DNA of 64,000 bases from Smittium mucronatum (Eukaryota > Kickxellomycota > Harpellomycetes > Harpellales > Legeriomycetaceae): the NCBI GenBank assembly GCA_001953115.1, contig LSSL01004087.1, forward strand, positions 1 through 64,000, in the 5' to 3' direction. Shown here in pieces: positions 24,619-37,639 of this stretch (the stretch's first letter is position 1; the number at the start of each line of letters is the position of its first letter). Below the pieces are notes generated by a model. It saw only the letters and a list, made by a program, of their open reading frames with translations. It made no database searches and was not told where the DNA came from. Made by a program: the position numbers and the translations under genes.

Positions 24619-26712
24619 ATATAATATTAATTAGTTCTCGCTCTTCGAGCTCGATTAATATATACATTAATGAAAAATTTTAGATGGGAATTTTGATAAT
24701 TTTTAATTTTTTTTTAGAAAAGTAATATAATCGAAATACCCCATGCTTTTATATTTTTTTTATAAAATTATTTTTAATACACACGTAAAAGCTATAAAAA
24801 TTTATTCGAAGAACTGGTTGAAATTTTTTCGTGAATTTATGGGAGGTGAGAGTGAGTTTCAGAAAATATGTTGTGAATTTTTATTGAAAATATAAGCAAA
24901 AAAAATATTTTCTATTAAAAAATAATTTTGATAAATATCTTTGAAAACTTTATGGTCATTTTAAATTGATTTAGAAATATCCCTGGGATTTTCAGTTAAA
25001 AAAATTGACCAATAGACTTTTTTTTACTATAACTTTAAACAGTTAAAAAGCCCAAAAATAGAACTACAAAATATTCTGTGGATAAGGTGCCTTTTAAATG
25101 TCATGAATTCGACTCAATTATGGAAAAAAATCCTCAATTAACACAAAGATGTTGATTTGATTTAATTATATATTTTAAAATAAGATTTTCAGTCTTATTT
25201 GATACTTTTTCAAATGTATGTTATTGAAAACAAACAATAAAAATGCTTTGTTTTTTCATTTTTTTCACGCTTCAATATGATGAATATAGTTCAAATAGGG
25301 GTGATTTAATCTGATTTTATTATGTCGATCTTGAATATAATTTTTTTATATTTTGAAATAATTCCCTTTAAGAAATTGCGGAATTTCTAAAAAAATAAAT
25401 ATGTCATTTTTAAACGCATCAGTAGATAAACCCTTTTGAATCTATGAAATCTTTATAATATCCAATATTTAATGATTTCTTTATTAGATAAGAATTTTTT
25501 CATAATTTATGACATTAAAAGTATAAAGATAGATAAATATTGGATTTGAAACATTATTAATTTTTCCAGTTATAAATAAATCCACATTTTTATTTGAACT
25601 GTTATAAATTTATGTAACTATTTAAATAAATCCTGTTTGAGTTTTTTTCATTAATATTATCAAATTTAAATAATCAATTATTTTTTAAATATCATCTTTA
25701 AGCCTATGTTAGGAAGGTTTAAAAATTGGCTTTTTTAAATTTTTTTACACTCAAATATTCATTGAATGATGTATTTAATTTTTGATTTTTTAATAAAATC
25801 TTTCATGGATATAATTTTTTGATTTTTGATTTTTTACAGATATAATTTGGTATTATGCTTCTTTTTACAATTTAAATTAAAATAGTTTTGTAAAAAATAA
25901 TTAAATAAAACTTACAAAGCATTTTAATAAATCTAAAATAGAAATTTGTGAAAAAAAGCCTTAAACTACTTTAGATCCAAGGAAAATTTTAAAAATTTAA
26001 TCAATATTTTCTTAGTTACTTTATAAATAATAAATCCTAAAGAAGATATTTAACTATAAAAAACTGAATTTTATCTATTAAAATCGGATACGATTTTCTT
26101 TTGACTAAATTTTCTTGAAAAAAAATTATAGAAGTTTGGTACAATTTATCAATGATCCTGTAGACTTTTTTTATCAATAATTTAAGGATTATCGTATGTG
26201 TATTAATGGATAAAAAATGGAGTTTAATGAGAATAACAAATTTTTAAAATTCCGCATTTTTGATTATTAATGAATTTGATTATGGGATTTGGTGAAATGT
26301 ATTTAGATGTTGGGTTAATTGAAGTATTAAAAGTTTCAAAATATAACTTTATATTAGTATAATTGAATTTTGTGATCAGCTCGATTAAAATTTGAATTTT
26401 TTAGAGAATATCTAGTTATTTTTTTCTGATTCATTTTCGCGTCTAATTAAATCTTTCTAAGAAATTAGCAATTATATTTTTTTATACATTTTTATCTCGA
26501 TTGATCTTGAAAAATAAAATAAATGATCTGAAAAAGTTTTAAACCTATATGGATAGTTACGGATATCTAAAATATGGATTTTGACGGGGGGAAGTCATTA
26601 TTACTAATTTTAAACCCACTTTAAGTTTTGGCCTTCCTTAGAAGTAACGTTTAAACTTTTAGAGATAGAGCTATAGTTTATGGGAGGAGGATTTTTTCCC
26701 AAGTTTTTTTAG

Positions 26713-26730
26713 TATATATATATATATATA
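26713..26730. repeat. (TA)9 microsatellite
   Basis: Perfect TA dinucleotide run in the gene desert. An imperfect TTTA run follows at about 26806-26825. Confidence 0.9.
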
Positions 26731-28955
26731 CAATAAATTTTATTATCAAATATAATAACCATAATGAATTTAATTATTATTTTTTTTGGAAATAGGGGCC
26801 TAAAATTATTTATTTATTTATTTATTAAATCGAATTGAAAACATGCGCAATTAGTAAAATTAACCAACTTGAACTAATTATTTATTCTTCAAATTGAAAA
26901 ATAAGATTAATCAGTTTTAAGTCGTAACAAATAAAACAGAAAATAACTATAAAGTCAATATAAATATTTTTTAGGTGAAAAAATAAACTAAAATGCTATT
27001 GAAAATATTAAATACGGTTAAATACCAGAAAAAATAATTTTAATTTAATTTATAATTTTTTGAAATATTCACAAAGCCTATTTTTAAGTATTTTTTTTCT
27101 ATTTTACATCAATTTTTAATAAATTTTATAATGAAATAATTGAAGAAAGCATTTTTCAATATTTATTTTAAAATAAAAAGATTTTATCACCTTAACACTT
27201 TGGTATCAATTTCCAAAAACTAAAAAAAGAATACAGATGTTTTTAATAAGTTTAAAAATCCCCTTCGTTTTTATTATGAAAAAATATATAATAATTATAA
27301 ATAAATATGTAACTTTTTTCTCAAATAATATAATTTAGACTGGTAAAATGCATATATATTAGGGAAAAATATAAAATCTTAAATTTAGATCGAATTCAAA
27401 AATAAATTAGATTTGAATTAGTTTGATGAATAAAAAAACTCCTTATATTAAACTAAAGTTGGATAATTCCAAATAATTACGCGTTATTTAATATTTGTTA
27501 ATTTGATAAAATGTAGAAAATCATGGAAAACTAAAGGAAATATCTAAAATAAAGATACATAAATTATAACTCAAATATTTATTCATATCTAAGTTATTAA
27601 AAAATAACTATCAGTAATATATACATCATGATCATTATCTGATAATCGAAAATAATAAATTTCTTAAGTCAGATGTCAGGAGAATAAATTTATTGCATGG
27701 TTTCAAATCAAAATTAGAGTAAAATAAATATTATCGGACATTAAAACTTTTGTTTCAAAATTAATTAATAGAATAGAGCCATGAAAATCCTTTAATAGCA
27801 CTTCAATAGCATTTTTTTTCCTGAGAGTTCATTTCAGTTTTATTTTTAAATAATTAATCTAATGATTCCAGATATAAAGTGAATATTTTGAGTTATTCAA
27901 ATTGATTTTTTTTGGTGATATCTTGACTATGATAGCAGGGTTTTGCTCCACGCCTATTTATATATGTTATATGAAAGAAATACTCACGTTTTACCATGGC
28001 GAATTTCTGATTCCGAAAAAAACAAGCAAAGATCAGAAATTCTAATTTATTGAAAAAAATCTCCTAAAAATTTTTTTTAGAAAATTTTTGTTTTAAATTG
28101 GTTAATTTTTAGTATATTTATTTCAAAAAATTATTTGTTAACTTTTAATCAAAATTTAAATTTTTTAATGATAGGAGATGATCATTACAGCTTAAGGATC
28201 AACTTTTCTAGATATATAATAACTTTTAGGGTAATAATTACAATAAGTTTAAAGAGATATATTTTTTAAAATTCCTTTTTACCAAGTCAAAAACCAATAA
28301 TTATATTAAAAAAAAGTCATTATTTAACCCAAAAATATTTAAATAGTATTGAATTAATCATTAAATATATAATACTAAATTTTTGTACTAAATTTTTTCG
28401 ATTATTTTTTTTAAATAAAATGCATAGCATTAATTGAATAACTCATGTTTTTAAGATAATTAACGCACTTTAAATAAAATTTTCAATATTTGAAACTCCA
28501 AATTTGATTAATAAAAAATTTAAAATTTTATTCATGAGTTTTTAATTTTTTTAAAGGTCAAAAATAAATTTTAATATGTGGGTAAATTTGTAAAAAATAG
28601 CATCATATTAAGATATAAAAAAATTAGTAAGTAAAGTCTATGTATTAAAAATATTATGAAAATTAATAAATAAATACCAATAATAATACCATAATGATTA
28701 AAAATTAAGACTTAAGTTATAAAATCATAAAAAACACTACCTAAAGTTGATAATATATATATTCTCAATTCTTTGAAGTGATATAACTTTTAATTAATAG
28801 GGTATATTTAAAGCTAAATATTGATATAAGTTTGCATAAATAAGAGATGGATGTAATATATTTACTTATAAGTAAAAAATATATTGCACACATTCATATA
28901 TGAAAACCCCTAAATATATGATTAATATAGAAAGCAATAACATCTAATTATAATT

Positions 28956-28974
28956 AATGAATGAATGAATGAAA
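28956..28974. repeat. (AATG)n microsatellite
   Basis: About four to five AATG units in a row. Confidence 0.8.
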
Positions 28975-30392
28975 TAAAATAACTTTTTATTTTTGATTAT
29001 TTTTGCAGAACTCTATTCTAACCATATCGGTTCATATTATATATATTCAAACTAAAATTACTCCTTTTTTATTATTATTTATAATCAACTTTAATTTTTA
29101 GAGTTTTTACTAAATAATTATGAATTTATTAAACATAAAACTAAAATATTAAAAATATCTCTAATAAAAATAAAACTATTAATTTTTTTTTTAAAAAAAT
29201 CGAGTTCTTTTAAATAAAATTTATCAAGCATTGTTTTTTGGAAATTATTTATATTCAAGAGGTATAAAAATCCCTCATTTCTAGTAATTTTAAATGTTTT
29301 AAAATTTCAAATATTTTTTTAAATCATTTTTTATAGTTGAACCAGTTTTAAAAAAACATCAGTTCCTGTTCACTCCTGAAAAAAAAATTTCCAAATATAT
29401 TTATTCCTGTAACTAGATTTTTTTTTCTGATTTATGTATTATCCACTTCAGAGTATTTTTAGGAGGGGTTAAGGGAGGGGGGGGTAAGTGTAATGGGGGA
29501 AAGAATTCCCATTTAAACCTTTAAGAACCTTCGATGAAATTTTTTTTTAATTAACTTAAATTCAAAAAAATAAATTACTAACTTGCATTTAATGGCTATA
29601 AACCTCACACGATCAAAGCAGGGAAAATAAATTAGACAAATTAATATTAATTTATGGCTTTAATTTAAACTTTATACTTAATGGGCTATTATTCAGTAAA
29701 AAAGACACAAGATTCTATTTTTTTGATAAAAATTGTATCATCTTGTATTTTATTGACCTAAAATATCGCTAAATCACTCAAATTTAGAGCATATTTTTAT
29801 TGATTTATTGCAAAAATCAGACAATTTTCGTGTCCAATTTAATATTCTCTAAAAAGGAAATTAAAATGTATTTAATTAATGTGTCATATTTATCGATTAA
29901 TCTCTAATATTCAGTATTGTTAGAGTTTTAGGTTTTAGAAGCGTGTAAAAAATTTAATGTTTAAATTTCTTCTTTAGAAAATAATTTTTTTAAAATTAAT
30001 AGCCAATTTATTTTTGGTCTTGATTTAAAATTGGGTTTGAAAATATGCATCTTTTGGACTCTTTCCAATATCAGAATTTTTTTTATTAAGTAAAAAATTT
30101 GAATAATAAAATTTAATAATTATAAAGCTGATAATTATAGAAGATTATTCTAGCTCCAATAAGCTTTAAAAAATTTGCAATTATAAAGTTTCATTTTTAG
30201 TTTGATTTTTAAATTACTCAATATAGTTATGCATTATCCAGTAAACTATTTTTTTAATTGAGAAAGCAGTGAAATTTTTATAAAAAAGTATCCTCTAAAA
30301 AAGAGAACCTTCCATATTGCAAACATAAACATCATTTGAAATCATTAATTTTATTAAGCAAATATACTTGTACAGATTGAATAAAAATAAAA

Positions 30393-30454
30393 AAATAAAC
30401 AAATAAACAAATAAACAAATAAACAAATAAACAAATAAACAAATAAACAAATAA
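30393..30454. repeat. (AAATAAAC)7 tandem repeat
   Basis: Seven perfect 8-bp AAATAAAC units (30393-30448) followed by a partial unit. There are no spacers, so this is a simple tandem repeat and not a CRISPR-like array. Confidence 0.95.
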
Positions 30455-32482
30455 TTTTATTTATCTTTTAAATTTTCTTTTTCAATAGATTATTTTAAAA
30501 TAGGTCACATTTATTTTTAGATTAATGTTGAGAAGATTAATAAATACTAATAATTATCAGTAATGATTTCAACAGATATAAAAATAAAAATACAAAATAT
30601 TATATTTAATAACATTTTTTCCGTATAAAAACATTAGAATCAAGGTTATAAAATTTGCGATTTAGTAAAAAAAATACTACTTATCTTAATTTTTCTAATA
30701 TAATACATTTAAATATTATATATTGAGATAAAATTCGTTTATAAAAAAGAATATTTGACGATAAACCTATTGCAGCACAATCAAAGCAGATTCTAATATA
30801 TTCCTCTTAAGGGGATTTTTTATTATTTTCTCTTTTTATCAATAAAATATATAGATTTACTGAAAGAAAAGATAGATTTTAAACGAATAATAGGTTTAAG
30901 AGAACCTAAATTTCATTTTTTATAAACTTTAGATTATCATACTTTATTTATCTTTTGAATAAAAAAACTTTGATAAAATACTTAAAATTGTTTTGTAAAG
31001 TTTATAAATACGAATGGAAACTTTTTTTTATATTTTTAAAAATGATGATATGTTTTTATCCAGAGATAATCATCATCGCATGATAAATTCTTATAAAAAC
31101 TTTCTTTTTTATACTTTTATAAAAAAATATATAATGGAAGCAGGAAAAAATGATAAGCTTTAAAATATTTTAAAAGCTATAGATTCAAGTAAAAAGCTTC
31201 AGTGGATTATTTTTATCAAAACACAGGAAATTGAAATTTCTGCAATAAATCATTCCCAAAATTAATATGTTGGGGTTTTTTTGAAATGATATGTATGAAT
31301 AAATAAATCCGATGGAAGAAAAATTCGCTTTAATCAAAAAAATATTTTAATTTGCATCACATTTTGTTTCAAGCTGGAAAACGGGTATAAATGATGTTAT
31401 GGTAAATGTATATATTTAATAAAAATTATTATAAAATAGTACAATACGATTGTTGAAAATTAATGGGTCAAAAACAAATATTTAGTGTTTGGATAGGTTA
31501 TATTATGTATCATTTATCACTCAAAAAAGCTTTTAATCTATCTTATATAATAATAAAACATGATAATAATTGAATATCTAATAATGATACAAATATATCC
31601 ACCACCAAAGATGGCTCCCGAAGATTTTTGGGATAAGAAATTTTCTTAATAAATATTTTAGCAGAATCAGGCCAATTTAGATTATCAAATTCCTGATCTA
31701 TTAAAAATTCAAGGTGAATTTTTTTTTTTATAAAGTGATGTTGTTAATAAATTTATTTAAAATATTACTAAAAAATCAACTTTAAATATATAAAATAAAA
31801 CAGAAGCATTTAGAACAGCAAAAAGATGTACCGAGGTAAAAAATTTACTTTTAATTTTCTTATCTTTTTCACTATTCTTGAAATATTAAATAAAAAATTG
31901 GATGATAAAAAATTTAAATTTTTTTTTAAAATTAAAATAATATCATAAAGAATTTTCAGGAAATTTCAGAGGTTTCATGGCAAGATTTTATCAAAAATTT
32001 ATTCTTACTTAATCATATTTAATTATCTAAAATTAATTATTATACTTATTATAAACTTTTTTTACAAAAAAAAAGTATGCATATTTATTTTAAAAGATAT
32101 ATAAATAAAATAAAGGCGCTTAAATAGATTTATGTTTCAGTATTAGGACCAAAATTATTGCTATTTAATACTAATTTAAAAAAAATTTGATAAATTTTTT
32201 TTTAATATTTTGTAAAATATTCAAACTAAAATTAAAATCACAATAAAGTTGGAAAAAAGAGTAATAAATTCTTTTCAAATGTAGTTAAAAAAATAATTTT
32301 GAATCAGAGTAACAAAGAAATATTATTACTAAAATAAAAATAGAGACCTGAAAAAATTTTAAAAAAAAACTCGAAATTTAAATTATGGTTAAATTTTATT
32401 ATATATTAGAGGAATAATCGTAAAAAAGCACCCATGATGGTAAAATTGTTCAATTAAAAAAAGAAATTTTATTTACTAATAA

Positions 32483-32494
32483 CCCCCCCCCCCC
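32483..32494. repeat. C12 homopolymer
   Basis: Twelve C residues followed by a run of A, striking in sequence this AT-rich. A similar C11 run lies at 53624-53634. Confidence 0.9.
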
Positions 32495-34351
32495 AAAAAA
32501 AAATATTATTATCTAGTTATTATTTAATTTATATGCAATTAGCTAATTTCAGTTCCCGAAATAAATAAACCTAATATTTATTAGCTTATTTGCAAAATAA
32601 ACTATGAGAACATGAAAATATTTTTACGTCATTCATTGAAAAATTATACAGATATTTCGAAATAACTGGATTAATTTCTTATTAGTAAAAACTGGTATTA
32701 AATATCCCCAGTTTTTTCGAAAAACCACCCATTTTTTCGATAAAAGACCCCTTTAAAATATCATTCAATCATAATTAGAAAAAAATTGTTGTTTTTTATC
32801 TTTTACGAGTCCAATAATTATTTGAGATTATATTTTTTTATCTGTATTTTCTATACAGAAGCTCAAATTAACGCAATTATTTATGGTAGCCGAAATTATA
32901 GAATCTTGATAAATCTTAGTATTATTTTTTAAATTAAGCTCTAAAAGGGACAATTTTTGAATATATACAAGTAATTAAGACTGATCATTATATCTGATAT
33001 CAAGTAGTTATTTGTCATCATATAAAATTATTTTAAAATTAATTTAAAACTATTGGTTTTTTTGTAAATTATTCTCTTAAAATGGTTTTATTATTCATTA
33101 TTTAAAAATCAATAATATTTACTTTAAATCTCCAATTAATAAATGAATGGGATCTTAATTAATAGATAGAGCTATTAGTTAATAATAGCTGAATTTATGT
33201 AATTTCCAATTTATTAAAAAATTATTAGCTTTATACCCATCTAATCAAAATAATTCTTGTTGGAAATCCCATTAAGCGATGATATATAGAATTTTAAATA
33301 GCTAATCTCATTATTAAACAAGCCATTATTGTTTGAAAAAAATCGCTTTAAAGAATAATCGACGCATTTAAAATGTTTTTTTGATTTAAAGATATTCAGA
33401 AGTTTTTTTTTATTTGGGGGTTTTTATCGTTTTGGGTGGTTGATTAATATTATTATTCTATTAATAATATAGAAAGTATTTTGACAGAATAAATATATTT
33501 GAGTTAAATCATTATCATCTACCCATTTTAGGGGCTAAATTATATATAAAAAAATAGTAACCAAATTATATGCCGCGATGTAAAACTTAAGAAATTTCGC
33601 ATTAATTTGGATCCGCATAAAAGTTATAAATAATAGATTTTAACTCTTTTTTGTGAAAGATAATTTTTTTTATACAAATAGGAGAGTTATCTATAAAACT
33701 ACATACATTTTGTAGTCCATTCAAAATTTATGAAGATATTTGAGAAATTTTAATAAGGGATATGTTTTATTTTATAAAATCCAGGCTAACATATTAGGAG
33801 ATTTATTTTATAATTCAAATATTTCTAAATTCTAATAGAAATTATTAGAACTGAAATATTTAGGGACATCTAAAAATAATATATAGTTTTAAAATGTGAC
33901 TATTTTTTTATAATACTTACAAAGAAGAATCGACTAAATTAAAACGTATGAAATACCATGAAAGTATTAATATAAATTCAGAAGTAAGAATAAAATGTCA
34001 ATAATAATAAAAATTGATTTAAAAAACCGTTATTTTTTTTTCAAATAAAGAACTCTGTCTATAAAGGTTAGTTTACTGATTTTTTATTAAAAAATTTCAA
34101 ATAAACGAAAAAATGGCTCCGAGTTAATATTTTTTTCCTTAGAAATACAAAAAAAAAGTGATATTCTGTATAATTTGTTATAAAAAAAGGTAAATTGGAG
34201 CTAATTACAAGATTTATAACTCCTAATTATATAAATAAAACATAGCTTCCAACCAATTCAAACCCGTCGGTCAACATCCTAGCTAATATAAATGTAATAA
34301 AAATAATTATATATGTATAAAATATATTTTAGGTTAACAAATAGCTGATAC

Positions 34352-34355
<4 letters not shown>

Positions 34356-34387
<32 letters not shown>
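34356..34387. repeat. (AAT)n microsatellite
   Basis: About ten perfect AAT/ATA trinucleotide units, 300 bp upstream of DIRS copy 2. Confidence 0.9.
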
Positions 34388-34667
34388 TTTTATTTTATGA
34401 TAAGGATATCTGTATTTTGATTAAAAATTAATAAAACTCGCCATTAACTGTATATAAAGTCTCTCAGTTAAATATAATTATACTGTTTATTTGTAAAATT
34501 TAAAAAAATCAGTTTTTTTTCAATGTTTTAAATAAGGAAAACCCAGTGTCAGTACTATTGAATCATTGCACATTTCACCAACTGTAATAACCAACTTTTT
34601 TTCATAATTAAAATTTTTGAGCAAATAGAAATTGTTAATCTTCCAAAAAGATTCAAATTTATGTCCA

Positions 34668-34840
34668 TTATATCTCATAGGTTGGACATATTTTGTGTTA
34701 TCATCTTTATTGGATAATACAACCGAACTTACAAAATAAATAAAATTTACGTAAAAGTGAACTTAATACTAAATTTTTTTCTATATAATCACGGCAAGTA
34801 CAATAGATAAAATCTTTATAATCTTTTCTTTTGCAAAGGT
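34668..34840 (+). repeat. DIRS copy 2, left inverted terminal repeat
   Basis: About 170 bp matching the reverse complement of 38806-38965, for example TTACGTAAAAGTGAACTTAA. It is also related to the copy 1 repeat (TATCATCTTTATTGGATAA and TTTTGCAAAGGTACTCTG). Confidence 0.88.
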
Positions 34841-34912
34841 ACTCTGTCAGCTTGAAATATTTTCATATATTTCAAACCTTATTTTAAAAAATCATAAATC
34901 GAAATTTAAAAC

Positions 34913-35698
34913 ATGAGTCCAGAAGCTTTACAGATTATTAAAGAGCTTTCTGAAAAGTTTGAAAAACTTTTTCTCGAAAAAGCCGCAGCACAGGAGCCTG
35001 AGAACCATTTCTTAACCACAAAACCCCTAAAACCGATCTGCGGGTCTATCCAAAGCTCATTGAGGTGCTCCCCTCAATCGAAGAGAATTTCTTCCAAAAT
35101 CTTTTGATGAAAGAAGAGAAAAGGGACACAATATACGCGTACCTAACAAGTATTTATATGGAATAATAGCCACAGCCGCTAAAAGATCCAGCTTCAGCGA
35201 TAGTGAAGAGGGCCGAAACCACCCTATATGGGATTCAGGTTTCCCTAGCACAGGCTACAAGATCGATCGACTTTTACGTGCACCGCATTATCCAGTAAAC
35301 TCTGGGGCTCACGGTCGACGACCCGCACATCCTTTTTTAACATCGTGAGGGTCATATTGTCTGAATTTGTATCCACTGTCACTCAAGGACCCGTGGAAAA
35401 CCTCGCAAAGGTTTTTATTTTCCAGGGAAACCTGATCAATTGATTGAATCCATCACCAAGTAGCTCATGGACCAGGTGAGGCTGGATGCCCTAATTGCAA
35501 GCAAAAATTCTGAGAAGCGCTCCAGGATCCACAATCCCTTTCGGGAGCGCTAGCATGTAGGTACTAAATACAATAAATTCAGCAAGTCTGCCCCGGTGCA
35601 TAATACCGAAGTTGCTATTCCGACCACCGCCACAAACAACCATCCGCAGTCTGTAAATTTTTGCGGGAGAAGACGTGGCCGCGGAAGGGGGTCCCAGT
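34913..35698 (+). pseudogene. DIRS copy 2 gag-like protein, broken
   Basis: Begins MSPEALQIIKELSEKFEKLF, shifts frame near 35030 to VYPKLIEVLPSIEENFFQN, then has stops. The block TTLYGIQVSLAQATRSIDF parallels copy 1. The end reads IHNPFRER, then TAG where copy 1 has a glutamine, then a basic GRRRGRGRGSQ tail before TAG. Confidence 0.7.
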
Positions 35699-37400
35699 AG
35701 GGATCCAATTAGGCCCCCCAGTAGTGGGGCGCCTCGCGATTTTCCTGCCTGAGTATATCAAACTCACGTACAACACGTGGGTCAAGAAAATCGTGGAGAA
35801 TGGGCTCAAGATCCCGTTTAGGAATCTGAACCTGTAAAAAATAGCTTATGAGGAGATCAAAACAAGAAATTTTATATTGGCATTCTGTCTTTCTTCGCTC
35901 GACTCCCTTTCACTACAAAAAGACTTAGCAGGTTTGGTGAGGAAGCCGATGCACAAATTTTTTTGGTGCTCCCCCCGCCATTGACGCTCTATCCGTTGCG
36001 CAACAAGCGGAGGATCATCCCAGGGGCCCGTCGGACCCTGAAAAAAGAGATCTTGCCGCTCTTGACTCAGAGAGCCATCGAGGAATTCCAAAAAAGAAAT
36101 CCTTGATTCTACATCCACCTCTCCGTAATTCCAAAGAAAACGGGTTGACTAAGACCAGTACTAGACCCAAGGAGGTTGAATCTGCACGTAAAGCAGAGAA
36201 ATTTCTAGGTTTAATCCCTCGCATCGATATGCAAATAAATTCTACGGAAGGATCACATGAAATCATTAGATTTGGAGGATGAGTTCATGCATATCTTCAT
36301 CCAAGAGTCTTGAAGAAAATACTTGAGATTTATTTGGAACCGACAAGCATATCAGCTCAGAGTGCTTCCTTTCGGACTATCGCTGAGTCTTCATACGTTC
36401 ACGAAGATCCTTCAACCAATATTTTCATATGCGAAAGCACAAGGAATACGTATTTCATTTTACCTGGACGATCTTCTCATCCTTGGGACCTAGAAGCAAC
36501 AATGTGTGGTAAACACGCATCTAGTATACTCATTTCTAAAGGGTCTTGGATACAAAATCAAGTTGGAGAAGTCAATCACGAATCCTTCCAAATCGATTAC
36601 ACACCTGTGAATTGTGATCAACTCGCGCGAGATGACACTCAAGGTACCTCAGGAGGGAAGCCACAAAGATCATGCGAGCTGGGACGGTGACATTGAAATG
36701 TCTGGCGAGTTTTATTTGGAAGGCACAGACCATGTCTATAGCCCTCCTGCCTGATCGATTGATGTTGATGATGCTACTAGAGTTGAATAACAGCTGCCTC
36801 TCTATGAAAAAATCATGGACATCGATTGTGACACCGACCGAGCCAAATATCGATAATATATTATTCTGGATCAAGCAATTGAAATCGTGTAATAGGCTCT
36901 CCTTCCTTCCGAAGAACACATAGCTGGAAATATTCACCGATTCCAGCGACACGGCTTGGAGGATATTTTTAGGCTCTCTATTTTACTCGGGATTGTGGAG
37001 TCCCTCGGAGCTGTTGATTCAAATCAATTCCAAAGAATTATTAACAATATTGTTTGCGCTCCAGCTCCGAAATTTTTCCTGGTGCTTGGTATTAGTCTAC
37101 TCAGACAATACCGCCACATTAGTCTACGCCAGAAAGTTTGGTGAGAAGATTCTTCAGAATTACTGAAAATAGTGAAGGAAATATGGAACCATTGTCTGAG
37201 ATCGAATAAACGCCCAAAAGTCACGTTCTTAAAATCGAAGATAAACCCCACAGACGCACCGAGCAGACTGGCCGCTCAGACAGAATGGTCACTATTGGAA
37301 CAGGAATTTGCAGTAATTACGAGACTTTATTGGGTAAACGGCATGGATCTGTTCGCCTCGAGGGCGAACAAAAAAGTGGGAACCTATTAAATTTGGTTAC
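35699..37400 (+). pseudogene. DIRS copy 2 reverse transcriptase and RNase H, broken
   Basis: Fragments include WVKKIVENGLKIPF near 35780 and VIPKKTG then RPVLDPRRLN near 36130. From about 36260 a longer frame reads DLEDEFMHIFIQES, KYLRFIWNRQAYQLRVLPFG, TFTKILQPIF and catalytic FYLDDLLILG. The thumb ends LSFLPKNT with TAG at 36921-36923, the same junction that carries TAA in copy 1. RNase H follows: LEIFTDSSDTAWR, INSKELL, LVYSDNTATLVY and NPTDAPSRLAAQTEW. Confidence 0.82.
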
Positions 37401-37639
37401 CAGACAAGCAGTTCATCGGCCAGAACTTCCTCTCATACAACTTGTCGGGCTGGTCCAACCCTTACTGCTTCCCACCTTGGAATATGATCGCACAAGTGAT
37501 TATGGAGGTGAGACGGGAGTAACTGACAATCATACTGGTAATGTCGCTGTGGAAAAATATGATATGTTACCCGGACCTCCTGCAATTATCTGTAAACTAG
37601 ACACTGTTTCTATAACCAAAAACAGTGGTCCCAGATCCA

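Larger units (their letters stand above)
20360..24662 (+). mobile_element. DIRS-like tyrosine-recombinase retrotransposon, copy 1 (decayed)
   Basis: About 4.3 kb element with inverted terminal repeats (20368-20531 and 24456-24618), a gag-like frame, reverse transcriptase, RNase H and a tyrosine recombinase, all on the + strand. An internal complementary region at 24392-24422 is the reverse complement of the left tip. This combination is diagnostic of DIRS elements, which replicate through a circular intermediate and insert by recombinase without target duplications. The right tip is extended to about 24662 because the sequence past the repeat matches the corresponding end of copy 2. Frameshifts and stops show it is inactive. 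It is the same family as the copy at 34.7 kb, judged by homologous terminal repeats and proteins. Confidence 0.9.
24663..34666. other. AT-rich gene desert between the two DIRS copies
   Basis: Ten kilobases of extremely AT-rich sequence with stops in all frames and no convincing coding signal, tRNA or transposon. It holds simple repeats annotated separately and a G-rich patch near 29456-29510. Slightly GC-richer patches near 26580-26700, 27930-28020 and 31600-31630 contain nothing recognisable. Confidence 0.6.

Noticed and set aside
30393..30454. Regular repeat array, considered as CRISPR-like
   Set aside because: Perfect contiguous 8-bp units with no spacers in a eukaryotic context; a simple tandem repeat.
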